From contig JBGTKP010000003.1 of NCBI GenBank assembly GCA_041744575.1, forward strand, positions 1 to 7,190: 7,190 nt of DNA, read 5' to 3'. Numbering within the stretch: the stretch's first letter is position 1; the number at the start of each line of letters is the position of its first letter. Below the pieces are notes generated by a model. That model made no database searches, was not told the origin of the DNA, and worked only from the letters and a program-made list of their open reading frames with translations. The DNA comes from JTS-RE37 sp041744575 (GTDB lineage Bacteria > Bacteroidota > Bacteroidia > Flavobacteriales > Flavobacteriaceae). Positions 1 through 6,368 of this stretch are shown here, in pieces. Made by a program: the position numbers and the translations under genes.

Positions 1-104
1 GATTTTGCAGGAGCCACGATACTAACTGAATTCTCTAAATAGGCTCTACCCCCGGGGTCGGATAAACGGTGTCCGGAAACTAACAATTTACCGGAGGAAC
101 ATTA

Positions 105-179
105 ATGCGTGCCCAGAATGTGAAAGATTCGTGTATCTTTAAATGGCAGGGTCTTGCATGGAGACCTGTATACCCCTGA
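105..179 (+). CDS. Possible 24-codon leader ORF upstream of the hybrid kinase
   Basis: A short open frame runs from ATG at 105 to TGA at 177-179. GGAGG lies at 93-97, seven bases before the ATG, which is an ideal Shine-Dalgarno arrangement and stands out because the other starts in this window have none. The peptide starts MRAQNVKD and ends WRPVYP; it has no signal peptide and I recognise no family. It ends 75 bases before the kinase ATG and is in the same frame. TCCGG at 72-76 can pair with CCGGA at 91-95, so a weak 5-bp hairpin would partly cover the ribosome site. It could be a regulatory leader peptide, the remnant of an older longer N-terminus, or chance. No composition test is possible at this length, so confidence is low. 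Confidence 0.22.
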   Translation: MRAQNVKDSCIFKWQGLAWRPVYP

Positions 180-254
180 TTTGGCCAAAGAGTATGCATT
201 TTAGTCACCCCCCGGCGGTTGCACATATGGGATGCCCGCTGCAAAATCATCAGC

Positions 255-3191
255 ATGATCCTCTCTTATTTCAGAGAAATAAAGTTTTCAGTCATTCTCC
301 TTATTCTCGCAGGTGCCATTTCTCAATCCCTGAATTCTCAGAATACTAAAGAATATCGGAGGTTACATGAGCAGTTCCAGGGATCGATTCACAAGAACCT
401 GGACTCAGCCAGATATTATATGCGAAAGCTGGCGGTTTCCCGTAATCACAGCGATTCTCTATTATCCTCTTACTATTATCATCTAGATTCAGGACAGTAT
501 TACTTTGTTGTCCATCAAATGGATTCCTCCCGCATTCATTATCAGAAAGCATATGACATCAGTACTTCTGCAGGATATGATCATCTTGCCATAGACAGTG
601 ATATGTGGCTGGCCAATCATGAATATTTCAAAGGAGAGACTGCTAAAGTTCTTGCACATTGGGATCGTATCCTGGCTAAATCAATTGAGGCAGACTATCT
701 GGAAGGTATGGCCACTGCCTATCACAGTTTTGCCGATATTAAAATAGACCTGGCTGCCAAGTACAACTACCTGCTCAAGGTAGACTCCCTGTACTCAACG
801 CATGATACGATCAGCCCAGTGCTGGCAAATACCTACAGCCACATGGGAAATATTTATCTGGAAGCAAACAGCAAAGATCCTCTGGCCCGGTATTATATCC
901 AGAAATCCCTGACTATTTCGTACAAAACCGGTTATGAACCCGGGGTATTTCATGCCATGGATCTGCTGGGTGGAAGCGCCCTCAGGGAGCAGGAATATGA
1001 GAAAGCGAAAGCGTATTTTCTTAAAATGAAGGATCAGGGAGATCTACAAAAGAATGAACTGATCACTGCCCGGGGATTGCTCAACCTGGCGAATGTGGCA
1101 ACCAAGTCCGGAGCTTTGTCAGAAGTTGAGGCGCTACTCCAAAGGAGCTCGGAAATTTTCGCCAGGCATGGCGACGAAGGCAGCCTTGCCTGGATTCAGT
1201 TGCTCCGGGCCGAAATATCCTTAACGGAGGAAGCTACTGATAAGGCCCTGCAGCATCTGGAAAAAGCCAGACTTTATCAGTTGACATCAGATACCACCGA
1301 TTTCAGGATTGACCTGAAAAGAGTTGAAACTTCTTATTATGAACTTACTGGGAACTATGAAGCAGCTTACCGCACGCACCTCGAGAGAGACAACCTGATG
1401 GCCTCTCTGGAAGGTATGCGGAATCAAAAAGCTTTTATCCTTACGGAACAGCAGGAGCGCCGGAAAAAGATGGACCGGGAAATTGCTGTTTTAAAAGCAG
1501 CGAATATGGAGTCTGAGTATCAGAAAGAACTTCAGAAAATTTTCCTGTTCGCCCTGGCAGTAATCCTGGGACTGCTTGCCTTCATATTTTTTTACAGATA
1601 TAGAAACAAGCAAAAAACAAACAGAAAGCTGAAGGAACTGGATCAGGCGAAATCCAATTTTTTTACGAATATCTCCCATGAATTCAGAACCCCGCTGACC
1701 CTGATATCATCGCCTATTCAGGAACTCCTGGCAGAACCCGGACTTCCGGCTCAAAAGGCCAAACACCTGGAAATGGCCCTCCAAAGTAGCAACAGGCTCT
1801 TATTTTTGGTAGACCAGTTACTTAACTTGTCGAAGATTGACAGCGGGATGCTGAAAGCGGAGTTGGAGCACGGAAACCCGTTACGGCTTATCAGCGTCTG
1901 GGCTGAGCCGTTTGCCTTTCTGGCAGAACAAAAGGGAATTGCGTTTGAGTTGGAAAAGGGAGAGGAGGACCTGGCATGGTTCGACAGGGATGCCCTGGAA
2001 AAGATCATTGAGAATCTGCTGGGAAATGCCATAAAATATACCCCTAAAGATGGTAAAGTAATTGCCACGGCCCATTTGAACCGCAACCAGCTGCATATAC
2101 AGGTAAGGAACACAGGAAAGGGCATGGTAAAAGTGCAGATGGAAACGATTTTTGAAAGATTTTACCAGGCAGATAGACGGCAGGAAGGCTCCGGGATAGG
2201 TCTGGCCCTCGTGAAGGAACTGGTGGCGCTCCATCTGGGCACCATAGCCGTTGACAGTGTCCCTGATCATTGGACGACCTTTAATGTAAGTCTTTGTACA
2301 GACAAGTCGCAATTTAAAAATGTCATATTAAAACCTTCCTCCACGGATTCCCCGGGCCCCGAAACCTTTCCAGTCCCTGTGGATAGGGTGCCACAACTTT
2401 CTGAAGGGGACCCCGGCCTGCCTATACTCCTGATGGTCGAAGACAACGCAGATGTTCTCACATTGCTTTGCGACACCTTTCGGGAGGCCTACCAGGTCAT
2501 TTCAGCGCGACATGGGAAGGAGGGTCTATCACAAGCCATGGATCAAATCCCGGATCTTATTATTTGTGATATAATGATGCCCGAGATGGATGGTATTGAA
2601 CTGACGAAAAAGCTTAAGACAGACGAACGCACCTGCCATATCCCGGTTATCCTGCTAACGGCAAAAGCCGGGGATGAAAATAAGCTGACCGGGATCGAAA
2701 CGGGGGCGGATGATTATATCACAAAGCCTTTTAATGCCGCCATTCTGAAGACCAAGGTAAAAAATCTGATAGCGCTGAGAAAAAAGCTTCAATCCAGGTA
2801 TAGCCAGGAGGTCATTCTGCAACCAAGGGAAATTTCCATAACCTCGGTGGATGAGCGATTTCTTGAAAAAGTCAAGGCCATTCTGGATGAGAAGTTAACC
2901 CGGCCTGACTTTAGTATAGAGGAATTCAGCATCGCACTTCATATGAGCCGCATGCAACTGCACAGAAAACTCAAAGCGCTTACCGGTCTCTCCGCCTCCG
3001 ACTTCGTCCGTTCGCAAAGGCTTATCCTTGCAAGCCGAATCCTGATTAACTCTGATAGCACCATTTCTGAAGTAGGATATATGGTTGGTTTTAATGATCC
3101 GTCCTATTTTACCAAGTGCTTTAAGGAAAGCTACGGGTTAACGCCAACCGCCTACAGCAAACGCCACTCACAACCCTCTCCCAGGCCTTAG
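255..3191 (+). CDS. Hybrid two-component regulator: periplasmic TPR sensor, histidine kinase, receiver and AraC-type DNA-binding domain
   Basis: This 978-residue protein carries a whole signalling pathway in one chain. An N-terminal signal/anchor (residues about 9-24) is followed by a periplasmic helical region of TPR-like repeats (about 40-385), a coiled coil, and a membrane segment (429-447). The cytoplasmic part has a HisKA domain with phospho-acceptor His475 in SHEFRTPLTLI, then an HATPase_c domain with the N box (Asn587, Asn591), a G1 box reading NTGKG with Asn619 in place of the usual Asp, an F box (IFERFYQ) and a G2 box (GSGIGL, 645-650). The receiver domain has Glu729/Asp730, phospho-acceptor Asp772 in CDIMMPEMDG, Thr802 and Lys824. 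A C-terminal AraC double helix-turn-helix spans about 869-970. Such fusions are the HTCS type of Bacteroidota; most of these sense glycans through beta-propellers, but this one has TPRs instead, so its ligand is unknown. I chose ATG 255 because it begins a good signal peptide; a TTG at 219 would add 12 residues without an evident ribosome site. The stop overlaps a small hairpin. Confidence 0.95.
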   Translation: MILSYFREIKFSVILLILAGAISQSLNSQNTKEYRRLHEQFQGSIHKNLDSARYYMRKLAVSRNHSDSLLSSYYYHLDSGQYYFVVHQMDSSRIHYQKAYDISTSAGYDHLAIDSDMWLANHEYFKGETAKVLAHWDRILAKSIEADYLEGMATAYHSFADIKIDLAAKYNYLLKVDSLYSTHDTISPVLANTYSHMGNIYLEANSKDPLARYYIQKSLTISYKTGYEPGVFHAMDLLGGSALREQEYEKAKAYFLKMKDQGDLQKNELITARGLLNLANVATKSGALSEVEALLQRSSEIFARHGDEGSLAWIQLLRAEISLTEEATDKALQHLEKARLYQLTSDTTDFRIDLKRVETSYYELTGNYEAAYRTHLERDNLMASLEGMRNQKAFILTEQQERRKKMDREIAVLKAANMESEYQKELQKIFLFALAVILGLLAFIFFYRYRNKQKTNRKLKELDQAKSNFFTNISHEFRTPLTLISSPIQELLAEPGLPAQKAKHLEMALQSSNRLLFLVDQLLNLSKIDSGMLKAELEHGNPLRLISVWAEPFAFLAEQKGIAFELEKGEEDLAWFDRDALEKIIENLLGNAIKYTPKDGKVIATAHLNRNQLHIQVRNTGKGMVKVQMETIFERFYQADRRQEGSGIGLALVKELVALHLGTIAVDSVPDHWTTFNVSLCTDKSQFKNVILKPSSTDSPGPETFPVPVDRVPQLSEGDPGLPILLMVEDNADVLTLLCDTFREAYQVISARHGKEGLSQAMDQIPDLIICDIMMPEMDGIELTKKLKTDERTCHIPVILLTAKAGDENKLTGIETGADDYITKPFNAAILKTKVKNLIALRKKLQSRYSQEVILQPREISITSVDERFLEKVKAILDEKLTRPDFSIEEFSIALHMSRMQLHRKLKALTGLSASDFVRSQRLILASRILINSDSTISEVGYMVGFNDPSYFTKCFKESYGLTPTAYSKRHSQPSPRP

Positions 3192-3200
3192 AAAAGGCTT
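3183..3200 (+). terminator. Small hairpin at the kinase stop codon, weak terminator candidate
   Basis: AGGCCTT (3183-3189) can pair with AAGGCTT (3194-3200) around an AGAA loop, giving a 7-bp stem with one G-U pair that spans the TAG stop at 3189-3191. No T-run follows (the next bases are cacttaccc), so it does not look like a standard intrinsic terminator. It may slow or protect the kinase transcript end. No better terminator was seen before 3540. Confidence 0.25.
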
Positions 3201-3210
3201 CACTTACCCA

Positions 3211-3239
3211 TGTTACAGGACTTACAGTTTCTGTTACAG
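3211..3239 (+). repeat. Three direct TTACAG repeats downstream of the kinase
   Basis: TTACAG occurs at 3213-3218, 3222-3227 and 3234-3239; the outer two extend to TGTTACAG. The start-to-start distances are 9 and 12 bases. Both are multiples of three, and read in the frame starting at 3209 they give a Val-Thr / Leu-Thr / Val-Thr pattern. That fits decayed coding sequence of a beta-rich exported protein at least as well as an operator. Their place between a DNA-binding regulator and the next gene keeps the operator reading open. Confidence 0.35.
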
Positions 3240-3251
3240 CAGTCATAGAGA

Positions 3252-3476
3252 CTGGAAGATCCGCTGCTTACATTCGCTTATAACATCCCCGAATAATTCC
3301 TGCACAAGAGAACTTATGGATCTATGAAAAACAGAAAACTGATCTGTAACGGGGAGATTAAGAAGTTTGCATCCCATGAAATCTACCTCAATGTCGACCA
3401 GCTTTCGTCAGGCCTGTACACGCTGAATATTGTCCATAAAAACAAGCTTGTAAAGAAGATCACCTTTAAAATGTAG
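3252..3476 (+). pseudogene. Remnant of a type IX secreted protein: C-terminal sorting domain with broken 5' end
   Basis: An open frame from ATG 3324 to TAG 3474-3476 encodes 50 residues whose end closely resembles the type A C-terminal sorting domain of T9SS cargo: a polar strand, then LSSGLYTLNI, then a basic VKKITFKM terminus. There is no signal peptide, so the piece cannot work as a cargo protein by itself. Upstream, sorting-domain-like pieces appear in shifted frames: TFAYNIPE is read at 3270-3293 in the same frame and ends at TAA 3294-3296, while ENLWIY is read at 3308-3325 in the frame starting at 3308. Dropping one A from the A5 run at 3327-3331 would join ENLWIY to the open part as ENLWIYENRKL. 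The simplest reading is the decayed 3' end of a larger exported protein with two compensating frameshifts. The 5' part is absent; the kinase gene lies directly upstream. The rest of the gap (3477-3539) holds no gene or clear promoter that I can see. A sequencing error in the A-run or a real 50-residue gene are alternatives. Confidence 0.5.
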
Positions 3477-3539
3477 CAAGCCATGTTAACCTTTTTGCGA
3501 TGGCAACATATATGAAGGAACCCTTAAAAAAGAGAATTA

Positions 3540-4355
3540 ATGAAACCCATGCGAATCACACTCATCTGCCTCCTTCTTTGCAGCACTTCCGCAATCCATG
3601 CTCAATTCTGGAAAAATCTGTCAAAAAAAGCCCAGGAGGCGGCCGAGCGGACCATTGAACGGAAAGTAGAGGAAAAAAGCGAAAGGGAAACCGAAAAATC
3701 CTTTGACAGCGTTTTCAATAACCAGGGAAAACTCTTTAAAGGAAATAAGGCGGAACCTGCCGCCGTATATTCCTTTTCCCACACCTATACCATGGAGATA
3801 ATCGATGGCAAAAACACCACGGAAGTCCTCTATTACCTAACCAATGAACATTCCTATTTCGGAACGAGCACCTCTACGGAAAGGGGCCCGCAGATGATCA
3901 CCGTCCTGGATATCCCGGCACAGACGGCCCATACTTTTATGGATTCAGGCGACTCAAAAACGATCATGTCATTTGGACTGGATCTGGAAGCAGAGGTGGA
4001 TGATACGATGGAACAGGCCTCCATGGAAATCACTGCGACCGGAAATACCAAAGAAATTCTTGGCTATTCCTGCGAGGAGTATGCCGTTGTGGCAGAGGAA
4101 TATGAGGGAACCCTGTGGGTGACCCCGGATGCCGGAATCTCATTTTCCGATGCCTTTGCAAATTTAAGCTCATCCAGCCTTCAGTCAACCAAGGGAATGA
4201 ACCAGGCCTGGATGTCAATGGTAGAAGGGCTTGTGCTGGAGATGAACATGACAGATACCTCGAGGAAAAAACCTTCGACCGTACAAATGATTTGCACCGG
4301 CCTTCAGGAATCAGAATTTAGTATTGATCCCTCCGGATATTCGAAAGCATTTTAA
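3540..4355 (+). CDS. Secreted DUF4412-like protein
   Basis: This 271-residue protein begins with a clear type I signal peptide (hydrophobic residues 5-20, probable cleavage after IHA at 19-21). The mature N-terminus is a highly charged, probably helical stretch (about 24-58, rich in Glu, Lys and Arg), followed by a beta-rich domain to the end. The segment GNTKEILGYSCEEYAV (168-183) and the following WVTPDAGI (193-200) match the signature of the DUF4412 group of Bacteroidota exported proteins, in which a Gly-Tyr-x-Cys-x-x-Tyr strand precedes a Trp-Val-Thr strand. The function of that group is unknown. The likely location is periplasm or outer-membrane surface; no lipobox is present. ATG 3540 is chosen because it begins the signal peptide; ATG 3549 is also possible and would still leave most of it. 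The upstream sequence is A-rich (aaaaaagagaatta) with no strong Shine-Dalgarno. It is the first gene of a four-gene run and is followed after 12 bases by a lipoprotein gene. Confidence 0.88.
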   Translation: MKPMRITLICLLLCSTSAIHAQFWKNLSKKAQEAAERTIERKVEEKSERETEKSFDSVFNNQGKLFKGNKAEPAAVYSFSHTYTMEIIDGKNTTEVLYYLTNEHSYFGTSTSTERGPQMITVLDIPAQTAHTFMDSGDSKTIMSFGLDLEAEVDDTMEQASMEITATGNTKEILGYSCEEYAVVAEEYEGTLWVTPDAGISFSDAFANLSSSSLQSTKGMNQAWMSMVEGLVLEMNMTDTSRKKPSTVQMICTGLQESEFSIDPSGYSKAF

Positions 4356-4367
4356 AACCCTGGAAAA

Positions 4368-4994
4368 ATGATGAAAACAGCCTATCTCCTGACTCTCTTG
4401 CTTCTGATCATTACATGCAAAGATGCCCCGCAAAGCACTAAAAGTGAAGGTACTCTTACTGATGCTCCTACCCCCAAAGATCCTCCAAATGGTTCCGCTC
4501 TAGAACAAAACGGGGATTATTCAGAGCTTTTTCTGTGGGATGCCGGGAATTGTGGTTTCATTACCTCCGCGGAGATGGCAAAGGTGTTGAAAATACCCCC
4601 TGCCTCAATAGAACCGGAAACGAGTGGTTGCGGGTATAAGGTTAAGGAGAACAATGGCAATAACACCCGTTTCTACTTTAGACATGAAATGTGGAATAAG
4701 GAACAAGTGCTCGGTCAGATCAGCGATTCGAAGGAAAATATGGCCAGTTTGGGGGAAGACTCCCCGCTTACTCATATCCAGGTTAGTGAAACCGGAGACA
4801 CTTATCTGGCTATGAACCAGGACCGTTACGTCATGGCCCTGAATGAAAACTACGGAGGCGTCCTCGTCGTTAACTACAACGCCGTGATTGAACAGGGAGA
4901 AAAAGACGTGGCTGCCATTAATAAAAAAATGGCTGCCGCCCGCAACCGTGCATACGACCTTGCCAATTACCTTCTTAAGAAATACCAAAAATAA
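4368..4994 (+). CDS. Probable lipoprotein with a two-cysteine domain, function unknown
   Basis: The 208-residue product starts with a short hydrophobic signal (residues 4-16) ending IITC, so Cys17 is the probable lipidated residue; Thr just before it is less usual than Ser, Gly or Ala. Lys-Asp directly after the cysteine weakly resembles the surface-export signal described for Capnocytophaga lipoproteins, so display on the outer surface is possible. A Pro/Thr/Ser-rich linker (about 20-48) leads to a compact domain. That domain opens with NCGFITSAEMAKVLKI (61-76) and has a second cysteine at 88 in SGCGY, so Cys62-Cys88 could form a disulfide. The layout (Cys, a short helix of the type 'S-A-E-x-A-x-V-L', then a second Cys) is reminiscent of small lipoprotein domains such as actinobacterial DUF3558, but I cannot claim homology. 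The C-terminus is a charged helix (about 178-207). ATG 4371 is an equally good start. The gaps are 12 bases from the previous gene and 5 to the next, so co-transcription is very likely. Confidence 0.85.
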   Translation: MMKTAYLLTLLLLIITCKDAPQSTKSEGTLTDAPTPKDPPNGSALEQNGDYSELFLWDAGNCGFITSAEMAKVLKIPPASIEPETSGCGYKVKENNGNNTRFYFRHEMWNKEQVLGQISDSKENMASLGEDSPLTHIQVSETGDTYLAMNQDRYVMALNENYGGVLVVNYNAVIEQGEKDVAAINKKMAAARNRAYDLANYLLKKYQK

Positions 4995-4999
4995 TCACC

Positions 5000-6367
5000 A
5001 TGTATACTTTGCAAAATCTACTCTCATTCACACTGGTCCTACTGAGCTGTTTCCATTGCATGTCACAGCCATTTGAATTAGACCCCAAAATAAAACCGAT
5101 TGAATTACTGCTTCTGGAAGACAAAGAAGTGGAAGGGGCAAAAGGGGTAACGACAATGGCTGATGTTACCGGTGATCCCACTTATTTCTTCGTAAAAGGA
5201 CATGATATATTTCAATTTATTGATGTATATGTCTTTTCAAATTTCGGAGATCCTTCCTTTACCGCAGAACTCGTTAAGGATACCTGGGCAGAGGTAGTCG
5301 AAACACAAACAAGTACTAAAAGCAAGGATGGCATCATGAATTTTAAACTACGTACTTGGGGCGATTTCGGCATCAAAGTGATTTCTCCTGAAAAGGAACA
5401 CATCAATTTTACGATCTCCGTTTACGCGGGTCCACCTGTAAAGGAATATATAAATTCCCCCTTTGTGCAAGCTACTGATGCCCAACTTTCCGGTTCCAAA
5501 ACCTCAACGGAACCGGGTGTTGGTCCGGATGATTTTACGGGAAATCCTTCATCAACGTCAAATAACTTTTGGCTATACGGGCTTTTGGGTCTCTTTTTGT
5601 TAATAATCGGTGTTTTGGCCGGCAAACTTCTCGGCAAGAAAAAACACACCGTGATACTGCTTGTCCTCGTGACTATTTCTTTTGAATCCCTTACCGCACA
5701 ACAACACGATGGCGGCTACTGGAATCCAGAGAATGTTCGAAATGGAGCTTATAAAGAATGGATGGAACGAAATCATGAGCTCAACAGGGGCGGAATGGCT
5801 GATTTGGGTGCGGGTATACAACGAATGGAGTCACTCAGTAAAAAGATGGCAGATCCATTGGAAAAGGCTGGAAAGGCACAGAAATCCATTGAGGCCTTCA
5901 AAGAGTATTATGACAGTTACAAAGGGTTAAGTAACTGCATAAACAGTACAAGTCCACCAGGTGCCCCTACCATCCCTTCATTCTGTATTACTGGTGAGTG
6001 TGGGCAGTGTTTCATAGACGCCAGACAAAAATTCAATTTTACTTTGTACCAATTTGAGAAATTGAATGCAATCTACAATTGTACCATCAATTACAGCAAC
6101 AAGGCAATGGCTGTGGGCGATAATTTATCAGGCTACCACGGCATTTCTGGAATGGCATGGCAAATTCAGAGAACTGCCATCGAAAAATCAGTGAAGGAAT
6201 TACAAGAGGCGTTTGACAATCGCTATGGTCTACTGATGAAAGATCTTCAGGAAAGCATGCAAATGCTCAACGCCTGCGAAGCGGAACATGGACTCCCGGA
6301 TTGGTTTGATAGGTTCGGTTATATGTATTACGATTTCATCAAGAACAAATACCAAAGAACTTCTTAA
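5000..6367 (+). CDS. Exported protein with an internal membrane segment and a second signal-peptide-like segment; possible fusion or two-part precursor
   Basis: I do not recognise a family for this 455-residue protein. It has a signal peptide (1-22, cleavage near CMS), a beta-rich, probably Ig-like periplasmic domain (about 25-145), a Ser/Thr/Pro/Gly linker (155-188), a strong membrane segment (190-212), and Lys213-Lys215. Directly after comes a second hydrophobic stretch (217-231) ending LTA before QQ (233/234), which looks exactly like a signal peptidase I site. The remaining 220 residues are mainly helical with six cysteines: 313, 329, 334, 337, 361 and 426. Cys329-x4-Cys334-x2-Cys337 forms a tight cluster. 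By the positive-inside rule the lysines are cytoplasmic, so the chain crosses the membrane out-in and in-out, and cleavage at 233 would release the C-terminal half. It could equally be a fusion of two genes that were once adjacent; GTG 5651 is a conceivable internal start but has no basic n-region. The start follows the previous stop by 5 bases, and the next gene begins 1 base after its stop. Confidence 0.88.
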   Translation: MYTLQNLLSFTLVLLSCFHCMSQPFELDPKIKPIELLLLEDKEVEGAKGVTTMADVTGDPTYFFVKGHDIFQFIDVYVFSNFGDPSFTAELVKDTWAEVVETQTSTKSKDGIMNFKLRTWGDFGIKVISPEKEHINFTISVYAGPPVKEYINSPFVQATDAQLSGSKTSTEPGVGPDDFTGNPSSTSNNFWLYGLLGLFLLIIGVLAGKLLGKKKHTVILLVLVTISFESLTAQQHDGGYWNPENVRNGAYKEWMERNHELNRGGMADLGAGIQRMESLSKKMADPLEKAGKAQKSIEAFKEYYDSYKGLSNCINSTSPPGAPTIPSFCITGECGQCFIDARQKFNFTLYQFEKLNAIYNCTINYSNKAMAVGDNLSGYHGISGMAWQIQRTAIEKSVKELQEAFDNRYGLLMKDLQESMQMLNACEAEHGLPDWFDRFGYMYYDFIKNKYQRTS

Positions 6368-6368
6368 T

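Noticed and set aside
1..42. Possible last 13 codons of an upstream gene, ending with TAG at 40-42 and reading FAGATILTEFSK at its end
   Set aside because: Open only because the window starts here; too short to test. The other two plus frames close sooner, so it stays a possibility only.
48..58. ACCCCCGGGGT palindrome
   Set aside because: The two arms meet with almost no loop, so only about 4 bp could form, and no T-run follows; not a convincing terminator.
134..141. TATCTTTA, close to the Bacteroidota -7 element TAnnTTTG
   Set aside because: The final G is missing and no TTG lies at the right distance upstream; not enough to call a promoter. It also lies inside the leader ORF.
143..349. 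68-codon plus-strand frame overlapping the kinase start
   Set aside because: It overlaps the kinase signal peptide coding region by about 95 bases, has no ribosome site or signal peptide, and is rich in Cys, His and Pro as expected of an out-of-frame translation.
1751..2312. Two long minus-strand frames (124 and 143 codons) inside the kinase gene
   Set aside because: They overlap the well-conserved HATPase domain and their translations have no recognisable domain; shadows of the coding strand.
3484..3500. TTAACCTTTTTG before the envelope cassette as a promoter -7 element
   Set aside because: The spacing inside the element does not fit TAnnTTTG and no matching -33 TTG was found at 19-21 bases.
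4605..4988. 127-codon minus-strand frame opposite the first lipoprotein gene
   Set aside because: The plus-strand frame has a lipobox, fits the operon spacing and has a coherent domain; the antisense frame has none of this.
5682..5930. 82-codon plus-strand frame inside the 455-residue protein, near the proposed split point
   Set aside because: I considered whether it marks a separate second gene, but it is in another frame, lacks a signal peptide, and the main frame reads a convincing cleavage site and helices through the same bases.
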